A stretch of 64,000 nt of DNA from Atopococcus tabaci DSM 17538. GTDB lineage: Bacteria; Bacillota; Bacilli; Lactobacillales; Carnobacteriaceae_A. The stretch spans positions 1 through 64,000 of the forward strand of contig NZ_AUCD01000003.1 of NCBI RefSeq assembly GCF_000429585.1, read 5' to 3'. Position 1 is the stretch's first letter. Every line of letters starts with the position of its first letter. The position numbers and the translations under genes are program-made. This document shows, one piece after another, positions 51,309-60,524 of this stretch. The notes below the pieces were generated by a model. The model worked only from the letters and a program-made list of their open reading frames with translations, did no database searches and was not told the DNA's origin.

Positions 51309-52234
51309 TTTATACGGTCACTTTAAACCCGTCGATCGATTACATCATCCGGGTCGATGAACTGAACGTCGGAGGGTTGAACCGCATTCAAGAGGAACAG
51401 TTTCTTCCCGGAGGAAAAGGCATCAACGTATCCCGTATTTTGAAACGATTGGGATACGAAAATACGGCGCTGGGTTTCATGGGCGGTTTCACTGGAAGGT
51501 TCATCCAAGGAAAATTGAATGAAGAAGGGGTAGAGACGGCTTTCACGCCAGTCCCGGATATCACACGCATCAATGTCAAACTCAAAGCCGCCGAAGAAAC
51601 GGAAATCAACGGCAAAGGTCCTGCGATTGAGGAAAAAACAGCTCAAGAATTTCTAAATAAAGTCAGCGGATTCGGCCCGGAAGACATTGTTATCCTCTCC
51701 GGCAGCAAACCCGCCAACCTGCCCGCGGACTATTACGAACAAATCATTCAGCGCATCACGGCTTCAGGATGTCGGTTTGTCATCGACACCACGGGAAAAG
51801 AACTCAAGCAGGCGCTGCAGTACCGCCCGCTCGTCGTCAAACCGAACCACCATGAATTGGCGGAATTGTTCGGCGTCACATTGGAATCCGAAGAAGACAT
51901 CTTCAAGTACGGGCAAAAACTGCTCGAAGCAGGTGCAGAGCATGCGATCATTTCGATGGCGGAAAAAGGAGCGGTGCTCTTCACAAATGAAGGCGTCTAC
52001 AGAGGCAGCGCCCCTAAAGGAACCGTAAAAAATTCCGTTGGGTCCGGTGACTCGATGATAGCCGGATTTGTCGGCACATATTGGAAAACGCGCGACCCGT
52101 TGGAAGCGTTCCGCATCAGTTTGGCATGCGGCAGCGCCACGGCGTTTGAAGAAGATTTGGCGACGAAAGAACAAATCGAGCGGCTCTTGCCGGAAATCAA
52201 CGTTCAAGAAATAGAAAGGGAGAGTACAAAATGA
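51305..52234 (+). CDS. fruK: 1-phosphofructokinase
   Basis: A 309-residue PfkB-family kinase that turns fructose 1-phosphate into fructose 1,6-bisphosphate. Motifs: FLPGGKGINVSRILKRLG at the substrate site and VGSGDSMIAGFVG with the catalytic Asp. It overlaps fruR by 4 bp and fruA by 4 bp (ATGA junctions), so all three are translationally coupled. Confidence 0.96.
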   Translation: MIYTVTLNPSIDYIIRVDELNVGGLNRIQEEQFLPGGKGINVSRILKRLGYENTALGFMGGFTGRFIQGKLNEEGVETAFTPVPDITRINVKLKAAEETEINGKGPAIEEKTAQEFLNKVSGFGPEDIVILSGSKPANLPADYYEQIIQRITASGCRFVIDTTGKELKQALQYRPLVVKPNHHELAELFGVTLESEEDIFKYGQKLLEAGAEHAIISMAEKGAVLFTNEGVYRGSAPKGTVKNSVGSGDSMIAGFVGTYWKTRDPLEAFRISLACGSATAFEEDLATKEQIERLLPEINVQEIERESTK

Positions 52235-54147
52235 AAATCAGAGACATTTTATTGAAAGAATTGATGATCATGGATTTGCAGGCCGAAACAAAAGAAGCGG
52301 CGATTGATGAGATGATCGCGCAGCTCTATGAGCACGGCATTATCGATGACATCAAAGTCTACAAGCAGGGCATCATGGACCGCGAAGCGCAGACTTCCAC
52401 CGGGCTGGGTGACGGGATTGCGATGCCGCACGCGAAGAACAGAGCGGTCCGGCGGCCGGCGGTTGTCTTTGCCAAAAGCCAAAAAGGTGTAGAGTTTGAA
52501 TCACTGGACGGGCAGCCGGTTCATTTGCTGTTCATGATTGCAGCTCCCGAAGGCGGAAACAACGTTCACTTGGAAGTGCTGGCTTCCTTGTCGCGTTCGT
52601 TGGTGGATCCTGAACTGGTGGCTGAATTGAAGCAGGCACAGACGCCGGATGACGTGCTTCAGTTGTTCGCGGGCAAAGAAGAGGAACGAGAAGCGGAAGA
52701 AACCCGCGCAGCCCAGCCAGCTCCGGAAGCGGAAACGAAACGGCCGTTTGTCGTGGCGGTCACTGCCTGCCCGACCGGTATCGCTCACACCTATATGGCG
52801 GAAGACGCGTTGAAAAAGAAAGCCAACGAGATGGGCATCGACATCCGCGTGGAAACCAACGGATCCGACGGGGTGAAAAACCCGTTGACGGATGATGAAA
52901 TCCGGCGCGCAGACGGTGTCATCATCGCGGCGGACAAAAAAGTGGAAATCAACCGTTTCAGCGGCAAACCGGTGTTGCAGCGTCCGGTCAGTGACGGCAT
53001 CAACAAAACGGAAGACTTGTTGAATCGGGTAGTGGAAGGCCAAGCGCCGGTACTTCACGTCGACGAAAACGAAATTTCCCGTGCAGAAACGCCGGATGAA
53101 AACCAATCTGCTTGGGGAAGCATCTACAAAGACCTGATGAACGGAATTTCGCATATGCTGCCGTTTGTGGTAGGGGGCGGAATTTTGTTGGCCATCTCTT
53201 TCTTGTTTGAAAGCCAATTCGGTTCTGAAAGTATTTGGTTCACGTCGTTCAATGATATTGGAAGCGCTGCGTTCAACTTCTTGATTCCGATTCTTGCCGG
53301 GTACATCGCGTTGAGTATTGCCGACCGTCCAGGACTGCTGCCGGGGATGGCGGGCGGACTATTGGCCGTCAATAGCAACGCCGGATTCCTTGGGGGTCTG
53401 GTCGCTGGGTTCTTAGCCGGGTACCTCATGGTCTGGTTGAAAAAAGCGTTCCAGTTTATGCCGAAATCCTTGGCCGGGTTGAAACCCATTTTGATTTACC
53501 CCGTGCTGGGCTTGCTCTTGGTCGGATTGTTGATGTACTTCCTCGTCGGACCTATTTTTGCCACCATCAATAACGCAATGATCGGCGTGTTGGAAAACTT
53601 GGGAACCGGAAACGCGGTTCTTCTCGGCACCGTATTGGGCGGCATGATGGCCATCGACATGGGCGGTCCGTTCAACAAAGCAGCGTATGCGTTCTCCATT
53701 GGAATTTTCACCGACACCGGGGACGGAAGCTTGATGGCGGCGGTCATGGCCGGCGGAATGATTCCACCGTTGGCGATCGGATTGGCGACTGTGTTGTTCC
53801 GCAATAAGTTCACGGATGTGGAACACAAATCCGGACTGTCCAACTTTGTCATGGGCGCTTCGTTCATTACGGAAGGCGCCATTCCTTTCGCAGCGGCAGA
53901 CCCGATCCGCGTCATCGCATCTTCCATTCTTGGTTCCGCGATTGCAGGCGGGTTGACACAATTCTGGAATGTCTCCATTCCAGCTCCACACGGCGGCATC
54001 TTCGTCATCACCCTGGCGGAACGCCCGTTGATGTTCCTCTTGGCCCTGTTGATTGGAACAGCCGTTTCGGCGTTGGTCTTGGGACTGTGGAAGCCATCGA
54101 TTGAAAACCGCGAAGGCGCCACCATCTCAAGCGAAGAATTAAGTTAA
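52231..54147 (+). CDS. fruA: PTS fructose-specific EIIABC
   Basis: A 638-residue fused permease with order IIA-IIB-IIC. IIA phospho-histidine H67 in IAMPHAKN; IIB cysteine C180 in TACPTGIAHT; IIC about residues 300-630 with GMMAIDMGGPFNKAAYAF. It delivers fructose as the 1-phosphate, matching the adjacent fruK. Domain order differs from the other fructose-type PTS in this window (B-C-A at 25417). Confidence 0.95.
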   Translation: MKIRDILLKELMIMDLQAETKEAAIDEMIAQLYEHGIIDDIKVYKQGIMDREAQTSTGLGDGIAMPHAKNRAVRRPAVVFAKSQKGVEFESLDGQPVHLLFMIAAPEGGNNVHLEVLASLSRSLVDPELVAELKQAQTPDDVLQLFAGKEEEREAEETRAAQPAPEAETKRPFVVAVTACPTGIAHTYMAEDALKKKANEMGIDIRVETNGSDGVKNPLTDDEIRRADGVIIAADKKVEINRFSGKPVLQRPVSDGINKTEDLLNRVVEGQAPVLHVDENEISRAETPDENQSAWGSIYKDLMNGISHMLPFVVGGGILLAISFLFESQFGSESIWFTSFNDIGSAAFNFLIPILAGYIALSIADRPGLLPGMAGGLLAVNSNAGFLGGLVAGFLAGYLMVWLKKAFQFMPKSLAGLKPILIYPVLGLLLVGLLMYFLVGPIFATINNAMIGVLENLGTGNAVLLGTVLGGMMAIDMGGPFNKAAYAFSIGIFTDTGDGSLMAAVMAGGMIPPLAIGLATVLFRNKFTDVEHKSGLSNFVMGASFITEGAIPFAAADPIRVIASSILGSAIAGGLTQFWNVSIPAPHGGIFVITLAERPLMFLLALLIGTAVSALVLGLWKPSIENREGATISSEELS

Positions 54148-54160
54148 GAGAAAATACGAA

Positions 54161-54194
54161 AGAGACTGAAGCGCGGGCTTCAGTCTTTTTTTTC
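54161..54194 (+). terminator. Terminator of fru operon
   Basis: AGACTGAAGC / GCTTCAGTCT stem with a 4-nt loop and eight T. Confidence 0.9.
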
Positions 54195-54209
54195 GTTTTA
54201 AAGGCTCTT

Positions 54210-54352
54210 TGACCCAAACTCGCGGGTTCATTTTAGTTGAGTTGCGGTCATTTCGCTGTTTGATGCAAACTCGTAAAAAAATTCCGTCTGAGTTGAGGTC
54301 ATTCTCCGTTTTGACCCAAACTCATTCTAAAAAACGGGTCGGGTTGCCGTCA
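54210..54352. repeat. Palindromic array, family D, three units
   Basis: TGACCCAAACTC, TGATGCAAACTC and TGACCCAAACTC start at 54210, 54261 and 54312, exactly 51 bp apart. They face GAGTTGCGGTCA (54239-54250), GAGTTGAGGTCA (54290-54301) and GGGTTGCCGTCA (54341-54352). The pairing is TGACC-nn-AACTC with GAGTT-nn-GGTCA. The last arm includes the stop codon of the convergent DUF1801 gene. Confidence 0.85.
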
Positions 54353-54721
54353 TTTCCGCCAAAAAGTTGTGGCGTCGGCTTTGTCTTGGATGTTGAACTC
54401 GATGATCTTTTGGAGAAGAGGGTAGTTGACCGGTTTGTCCCAGCTCATCCGGATGAGTTCCTTCGTATAGTCATAGCCCGCCAACTGAATTTCTTCTTCA
54501 AAATGATGGATGCCCGCCTGTTCCGGTGCGACGGCCAAGTGCTTCTTCGACACACTGAAACCAATGATATACGTGTCATGCTCGGTAAACAACGGCTGGT
54601 TCCATTTCACCACAGGGACTAGATTTGGAAAGGTGTCTTTCACCCAAGTCAGTACTTCTTCTGTGCGCTGGCGCTGTTCCGGATGGTCAATACCGGATAA
54701 AAATTCGTTAAATGCGTCCAT
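54350..54721 (-). CDS. DUF1801/YdhG-like iron-chaperone family protein
   Basis: A 123-residue small alpha/beta protein. The conserved run PNLVPVVKWNQPLFTEHDTYIIGFSVSKKHLAVAPE is typical of the DUF1801 group that includes B. subtilis Fra/YdhG (frataxin-like). ATG 54721 follows TTGGAGGAGTG. The stop codon lies inside a palindromic arm. The role in iron delivery is known only for a few relatives. Confidence 0.82.
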   Translation of the reverse strand: MDAFNEFLSGIDHPEQRQRTEEVLTWVKDTFPNLVPVVKWNQPLFTEHDTYIIGFSVSKKHLAVAPEQAGIHHFEEEIQLAGYDYTKELIRMSWDKPVNYPLLQKIIEFNIQDKADATTFWRK

Positions 54722-54942
54722 TTGTACACTCCTCCAAATACAATTTTGCAGTTTAACTATACAAAGAAAACACTATGGAATCAATGCATCTTTCTCCAAA
54801 GTGCGCAACGAGAAGCGTTTGCCGCTTACGATTGACCGCTGCTTCCAAGCGTTTCTATTCCTTTATTTTTGCATTCCTGTGTTTAAATGGATTCAACTGA
54901 AAGAAACTGCTTTCACAAGAATAGAGAACGGAGGGACTGGAA

Positions 54943-56029
54943 TGAAGAAAGTTCTTTCTTGGATGTTGGGATTGGAATTGTGGGTGCTCTGGCGGGGTGT
55001 GGCGGAACGGATGGAACGCAGCCGCCTGAAGGATCAGAAGGCGGCGGTGCAGGTGGCGATACGCTGACAGTATGGGCGTGGGACGCCAACTTCAACGTGC
55101 CGATCATGGAAAAAGCCGGGCAATATTACACGGAACAAGTGGACGGCGCACCAAACGTGGAAGTCGTGGAGATGGCAAACGAAGACGTGATGCAGCGGTT
55201 GATTTCCGGGTTCACATCCGGAGTGTCGGAAGGACTGCCGGATATCGTCTTGATGGATGACTACGACGCCCAGCGCATGCTGACGGGTTACGAAGGCAAA
55301 TTCTCAGAATTGTCTGAGCACATAGACATGAGCCAATTTGCGGATTACAAAGTAGATTTGGTTTCACATAACGACGGGGTATACGTGGTGCCGTTCGATT
55401 CCGGTTCTGCCGGGTTGTACTACCGAACCGATTACCTCGAGCAGGCAGGATATACACAAGAAGACATGCAAGATTTGACGTGGTCCGAATTTGTCGAAAT
55501 CGGAAAAGACGTCAAAGAAGCGACGGGCAAATGGTTCCTTGTATTCATTCCGGGACGGGGCACGCATTACATGCAGATGGCGATGCCGGTGGACTATTTC
55601 TCTCCTGAAGCGGTGGGCGCTGTGACGAGCGGAGATGTTGCTGCAGTCAACTCCGCGATTTGGTATTCGGCAACAATCCGTTCCGCAGAAGACCAATCCG
55701 GTTTGTGGGCTTACACCAATGTGCCGCAGTTGGAGACAGTGGACAATGCCACACCGTACACGAACCTCGGCGGTGCGAGCTGGTATGTTTGGGAAGATTC
55801 CCCGAATAAAGAAGCCGCCATCGAACTGTTGGAAACCCAATTTGCCGGAAACGAAGAGTTCTATCAAGAAATCTTGGTGGAAAACGGGGCGGTTGGGACG
55901 TACATTCCAGCGCAAGGCGGGGAAGCGTTCCGGTCAGTGATGCAGCAATACATGGATGGGGAAATTTCGTTGGATGACATGATCCAGCAGGCCGAAGAAT
56001 ACTACAACATGCAAGTTGGTCAGCAATAA
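54943..56029 (+). pseudogene. Sugar ABC substrate-binding lipoprotein, frameshifted in the signal peptide
   Basis: The start (GGAGGGA, ATG 54943, MKKVLSWMLG) is in one frame, but the lipobox and all the mature protein (GIGIVGALAGCGGTDG... to the stop at 56029) are in another; one extra base between about 54960 and 54985 explains it. The mature part is a family 1 solute-binding protein of the lactose/arabinogalactan branch. It also seems to lack about 30-40 residues in the middle, between GTHYMQMAM and PVDYFSPEA, compared with relatives. A sequencing error could explain the shift but not the internal loss. Confidence 0.75.
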
Positions 56030-56107
56030 CAAAGCAGTGGAAAGACGGTTGTTTCCCACTTGGCGATGACCGTCTTTTCGTTTTCTTTGCAGTTTGGAGG
56101 GATTCTC

Positions 56108-56998
56108 ATGAAGAAGTTACAGCAATCAGTCAAACGTTCCAGGAAAGACAACCGCGAAGTCTGGAAGTTTACGATCTTTTCCATCTTGTTGAGCAGTGTG
56201 TTCCTGTTGTACCGATTATTTATTCCATCTATCTCTCGCTGCACAGCATGCAGGGATTGAACAGTACGTTTGTGGGGCTGGGAAACTACGTGCGGATGCT
56301 GCAGGACCCCGTGTTCCGGCAGGCCCTGTTCAACAACTTTCTTTTTTTGATTTTCCAAGTGCCGATCATGTTGGTTCTGGGGTTGATTCTGGCGTTTATT
56401 TTGAATTCGCCGCGGTTGAAAGGCCGGACGTTCTTTTTGCCTGGCACTTTTCCTGCCGAGCGTGACGTCGTTGGTCTCTTATGCGGTGTTGTTCCGGATG
56501 ATGTTTCAAATCGGCGGGGTGGTCAATGATTTTTTGATGCCCATCGGGATTCTCGATTTTTCAATCGACTGGCTGAACAGTACCTTTTGGGCCCGGGTAT
56601 TGGTCGTAGTCGCGCTTTGTTGGCGATGGACTGGTTATAACATGATTTTCTACTTGGCGGGTCTGCAAAACATTTCCAAAGACACCTTGGAAGCCGCGCA
56701 AATCGACGGTGCTTCGCCTGCACAGACCTTGTTTCAGGTCGTCATTCCGCAATTGAAGCCGGTAATTTTGTTTACCTCCATCACCTCCACCATCGGAACG
56801 TTGCAGCTCTTCGATGAGGTGGTCAACTTGACGGGAGGCGGGCCGGCAAATGCGACATTGACGGCGGCGCAATTGATCTATAAACATTCGTTTGTGTTCA
56901 CGTCCAACTTCGGCTATTCCGCCACCCTTTCATGGGCGTTGGTTGTGATCGTGGCCCTGTTGTCCGTGATACAGATGAAAGTCACCAATCGAAGATAG
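56108..56998 (+). pseudogene. Sugar ABC permease (MalF/LacF type) with two frameshifts
   Basis: The ATG at 56108 (after TTGGAGG) opens MKKLQQSVKRSRKDN... in one frame. At about 56195 the similarity moves to a second frame (VPIIYSIYLSLHSMQGLNSTF) and at about 56430, within TTCTTTTT, back to the first (FFCLALFLPSVTSLVSYAVLFRMMF). The second shift is one extra T in a T-run. The rest, including the EAA loop EAAQIDGASPAQTLFQVVIP, is intact to the stop at 56998. The product as written cannot be made. Confidence 0.8.
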
Positions 56999-57010
56999 GA
57001 GGGAACCGAC

Positions 57011-57826
57011 ATGAAACGACCGATTCTAAACATAGCGAAGTACACATTTTTAATTCTCTGCACCATCATCTCTGTTTTCCCGTTCTATTGGATGATTGTA
57101 GGGGCCACGAATACATCAAACGACATCGTCTCAGGAAAATTGACGTTCGGTTCCCATTTTCTGGAAAACTGGCAGAATTTGTTCGGCAATTACGATATGA
57201 TGCGTATCTTGGGCAACTCGTTGAAAGTGTCGTTGACGACGGTGGTATTAAGCGTGCTGGTCACCTCATTGGCAGGACATGGATTTGAAAAATTCCGGAC
57301 GCGCAAAAGTGAAATCATCTACGCCATATTGTTGCTGTTTATGATGATTCCGTTCGCGGCGCTCGTGGTGCCGCTGTTCCGGATGCTGGCCAGATTCACG
57401 TTAATCAACACGCACATCGCGATTATCCTCCCGTTTGTCTCGAACATCTTTTTGATTTTCTTGTTCCGTCAAAGCTTTAAGTCCTTTCCAGATGAAATCG
57501 TCGATTCTGCCCGGATGGAAGGCGCCGGAAGTTACACCATCTTTTTCCGGATCGTGTTTCCGATGATGAAATCGACGTTTGCAGCGGCGGCCATCTATTC
57601 CTTCATGAACTCATGGAACAGTTTCCTGCTGCCGTTGGTGGTGCTGCAGATGGAAGACCGGTACACCGTGACGCTGTTGATTTCCAGTTTGACGACGGCT
57701 TCTTATGTGACCGACTACGGCGTGCAGATGGTGGCCATCGTCATCAGCACCATTCCGACCCTGTTGTTGTTCTTGTTTATGCAACGCCATTTCGTGGCCG
57801 GCATGACCGGATCCATCAAAGCGTAA
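57011..57826 (+). CDS. Sugar ABC permease, MalG/LacG type
   Basis: A 271-residue permease with six helices and the EAA-type loop VDSARMEGAGSYTIFFRIVFP. The frame is intact and starts at ATG 57011 after GGAGGGA. Because its partner permease and binding protein are broken, it is probably a non-functional remnant of an importer for lactose- or arabinan-like sugars, or the operon decayed recently. Confidence 0.88.
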   Translation: MKRPILNIAKYTFLILCTIISVFPFYWMIVGATNTSNDIVSGKLTFGSHFLENWQNLFGNYDMMRILGNSLKVSLTTVVLSVLVTSLAGHGFEKFRTRKSEIIYAILLLFMMIPFAALVVPLFRMLARFTLINTHIAIILPFVSNIFLIFLFRQSFKSFPDEIVDSARMEGAGSYTIFFRIVFPMMKSTFAAAAIYSFMNSWNSFLLPLVVLQMEDRYTVTLLISSLTTASYVTDYGVQMVAIVISTIPTLLLFLFMQRHFVAGMTGSIKA

Positions 57827-57836
57827 ACACTTCCTG

Positions 57837-57868
57837 AACCAGCCGGATGAATCGGCTGGTTTTTTTGC
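57837..57868 (+). terminator. Terminator of decayed ABC operon
   Basis: AACCAGCCG / CGGCTGGTT with TTTTTTT. Confidence 0.9.
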
Positions 57869-57942
57869 GTCCAATTATAAGGTTTTTCGGTGCAATTCCT
57901 CCTTCACTGGTGTAAGCTAGAGGAAAAGAAGGAGGCAAACGT

Positions 57943-59280
57943 ATGAGTTCATTGATCAAAGACGCACACAAAATGGCGAGCGTTGAAAGTTTGAAAGAAA
58001 TCATCGCGATTCCATCTGTGCTGGACGAAAACGACACGTCCGGCAAACCGTTCGGGAAAGCCATCGACGACAGCTTGAAAGCCACACTAAAAATTTGTGA
58101 GGAGCTGGGAATGTCGACCTTTTATGAACCGAACGGCTATTATGGTTACGCCGATTACGGAGAAGGCGAAGAATTGGTAGGGATTTTATGCCACTTGGAC
58201 GTCGTGCCGGCAGGAGACGTCTCCAGATGGGAAACCAATCCGTTTGAAGGAGTGGTGAAAGACGGCGTCATTTACGGACGCGGCACGCAGGATGACAAAG
58301 GCCCGACGATTGCGGCTTTGTATGCCTTCAAAGCGGTGGTGGACGCAGGGTACACCTTCAACAAACGCATCCGCTTCATTTTCGGTACGGACGAAGAAAG
58401 TTACTGGCGCGGCATCGATGCATACAAACAACAGGAAGAAGAACCGCACTTCGGTTTTGTTCCGGACGGCACTTTCCCGTTGACGTACGCTGAAAAAGGA
58501 CTGTGGCAGGCACGCTTGGTCGGTCCGGGAAGCGACACGTTGAAGTTGAACGTCGGCGGCGCACCGAACGTTGTGCCAGGACAAGCCAGCTACAGCGGGG
58601 AAGACGCAGAAGCGGTATCCGCCACGTTGCTTGAAATGGGCGCCGAATCCCAATTGGAAGGCCAGACCGTCACAGTTTACGGGAAATCGGTCCATGCCAG
58701 TGTCGCTGGAACCGGTGTGAATGCCGTGATAGAATTGGCTCAAGCATTGGCCAAACACCACGACGAACCGGCATTGACCTTCTTGACACAATCCATCGGC
58801 AGCGAAGCCAACGGAGAAAGCCTCTTCGGCGAAGTGAAAGATGAAGTGTCCGGGCAGATGACCTTGAACGTCGGCAGCATCGAGATCGATGAAAACAAAA
58901 CCGAAATCGTCATCGACATGCGGATTCCGGTCACGGCCAGCCAGGAAGAGTTGGAAGCTGTCATGAGAGAGAAAGCAGGGGAATTCGGCCTGCACTATTA
59001 CTTGGATGACGAAATTCCTTCGTTGTATGTACCGAAAGACAGCGAACTGGTCACCAAACTGTTGGACATTTACCGGGAAAAAACCGGCGACATGACCGAA
59101 CCATATGTCAGCGGCGGAGCCACCTATGCAAGAAAATTGAGAAACATGGTCGCGTACGGCGCCCGTTTCCCGAACACACCGAGCTTGGCCCACCAAGAAA
59201 ATGAAGGCGTCGAGTTGGAAAAACTGTATGACGCCATGGACGTCTATGCAGATACAATCGTCGAATTGTGCTGCAAATAA
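57943..59280 (+). CDS. M20-family dipeptidase (PepV/Sapep type)
   Basis: A 445-residue metallopeptidase that cleaves dipeptides in the cytosol. Metal and catalytic blocks: GILCHLDVVPAGD (first His/Asp), GRGTQDDKGPTIA (bridging Asp), FGTDEESYWRG (general base Glu and ligand), YGKSVHASVAG (lid-domain His) and NTPSLAHQENEGV (last His). Length and the lid insertion fit PepV and Mn-dependent Sapep. AAGGAGG precedes ATG 57943. Single-gene unit. Confidence 0.94.
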   Translation: MSSLIKDAHKMASVESLKEIIAIPSVLDENDTSGKPFGKAIDDSLKATLKICEELGMSTFYEPNGYYGYADYGEGEELVGILCHLDVVPAGDVSRWETNPFEGVVKDGVIYGRGTQDDKGPTIAALYAFKAVVDAGYTFNKRIRFIFGTDEESYWRGIDAYKQQEEEPHFGFVPDGTFPLTYAEKGLWQARLVGPGSDTLKLNVGGAPNVVPGQASYSGEDAEAVSATLLEMGAESQLEGQTVTVYGKSVHASVAGTGVNAVIELAQALAKHHDEPALTFLTQSIGSEANGESLFGEVKDEVSGQMTLNVGSIEIDENKTEIVIDMRIPVTASQEELEAVMREKAGEFGLHYYLDDEIPSLYVPKDSELVTKLLDIYREKTGDMTEPYVSGGATYARKLRNMVAYGARFPNTPSLAHQENEGVELEKLYDAMDVYADTIVELCCK

Positions 59281-59286
59281 GCAGAA

Positions 59287-59322
59287 AAGGAAACCTTCTC
59301 TTATTAAGGGAAGGTTTTTTTT
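59287..59322 (+). terminator. Terminator of dipeptidase gene
   Basis: AAACCTTC / GAAGGTTT stem and eight T. Confidence 0.8.
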
Positions 59323-59331
59323 CAATTCCTC

Positions 59332-59360
59332 TTTGTAATCGCATTTGAAAGCGCTATAAT
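59332..59360 (+). promoter_or_regulatory. Promoter with overlapping cre-like box
   Basis: TTTGTA (59332-59337) and TATAAT (59355-59360), spacer 17 bp. TGAAAGCGCTATAA (59346-59359) matches the cre consensus except at one position and covers the -10 box. Confidence 0.65.
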
Positions 59361-59400
59361 TAATGCAAGAACCAATAAAATATGCATAGGAGTGGATTGC

Positions 59401-60501
59401 GTGAAACGATTAGGTGTGTCGATTTATCCGTCAAAAAGCCGATTTGAAGAGGACAAAGCGTATCTCGATTTGGCCCACGAGTATGGCTTCACCCGTATTT
59501 TTACCAGTTTGTTGGAAATAGAAGGCGACAGCTCGGAAGTTATCGCCAAATACAAACGCATCATTGAGTACGGCAATTCGCTTGGGATGGAAACGATTCT
59601 GGATATCAACCCGCGCCTGTTTGGTCAACTCGACATCAGTTACGACGACTTGAGTTTTTTCCATTCGCTGGGCGCTTCGGGCATCCGGCTCGACCTCGGG
59701 TTTTCCGGAGCGGAAGAGGCGCTGATGACGAAAAATGAATACGGTTTGATCATCGAAGTCAACATGAGCAGCGGCACGAAGTACATCGATAATGTGATGA
59801 GCTACCTTCCGGAAAAAGAAAAACTGTGGGCGTCCCACAACTTTTATCCGCAGCGCTACACCGGTTTGGCCCAGGACCACTTCGAGGAGACGACGGCTCA
59901 ATACAACCGTTATCGTTTGAATACTGCCGTGTTTGTCACCTCTCAAGTGGGCGAGCTGGGACCGTGGCCGGTGCAAACAGGTTTGTGTACGCTCGAGTCT
60001 CACCGTACCCTGCCGATCGAACTGCAAGTGGCACACTACAAAATGATGGACACCATTGATGATGTGTTGATCGGGAACGCGTATGCCAGCGAAGAAGGAC
60101 TGCGCCGGATGAGCGACGTCTTCCACAGTCCGCATCATTTGCTTCCGGTGGAATTTTCGGAAGAAGCCACCGAGTTGGAGCGCAAGGTGATTTTGGACGA
60201 GCTGCACAACTACCGGGGCGACCGGTCGGAGTATATGATCCGCTCCACCCAGACACGCGTGAAATACAAAGAAGAAGCATTCCCTGTCCACCGCACGGGA
60301 CCTTTGGAGAAAGGAGCAGTGATAATCGGAAACGACGATTTCGGGCAATACAAAGGCGAAACGCAAATTGCCCTTCGCGAAATGGAAGACGATGGCACTC
60401 GAAATGTCGTAGGAAAGATAAAAGACGATGCATTGTTTTTATTGGATTGCTTGCAGCCTTGGTCTAGTTTCAAATTCGTAGAGCGTGAAGGAAATAAATG
60501 A
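59401..60501 (+). CDS. DUF871/GH170 phospho-glycosidase-like protein (MupG paralog)
   Basis: A 366-residue TIM-barrel protein of the MupG family: RLGVSIYPSKSRFEEDKAYL, IFTSLLEIEGDS, IRLDLGFSGAEEAL, WASHNFYPQRYTGLAQDHF and the C-terminal GNDDFGQYKGETQIALR. GTG 59401 follows TAGGAG. It is paired with a PTS EIIC and carries a cre box, so it should hydrolyse a phosphorylated disaccharide brought in by that permease. The sugar is unlikely to be MurNAc-GlcNAc because the true mupG lies at 41943. Confidence 0.88.
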   Translation: MKRLGVSIYPSKSRFEEDKAYLDLAHEYGFTRIFTSLLEIEGDSSEVIAKYKRIIEYGNSLGMETILDINPRLFGQLDISYDDLSFFHSLGASGIRLDLGFSGAEEALMTKNEYGLIIEVNMSSGTKYIDNVMSYLPEKEKLWASHNFYPQRYTGLAQDHFEETTAQYNRYRLNTAVFVTSQVGELGPWPVQTGLCTLESHRTLPIELQVAHYKMMDTIDDVLIGNAYASEEGLRRMSDVFHSPHHLLPVEFSEEATELERKVILDELHNYRGDRSEYMIRSTQTRVKYKEEAFPVHRTGPLEKGAVIIGNDDFGQYKGETQIALREMEDDGTRNVVGKIKDDALFLLDCLQPWSSFKFVEREGNK

Positions 60502-60524
60502 AGCAGCCTTAGGAGGAATGGACA

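Noticed and set aside
58186-59325. A 379-codon open frame on the minus strand
   Set aside because: Antisense to the M20 dipeptidase, with low-quality composition; the sense frame has all metal-binding motifs.
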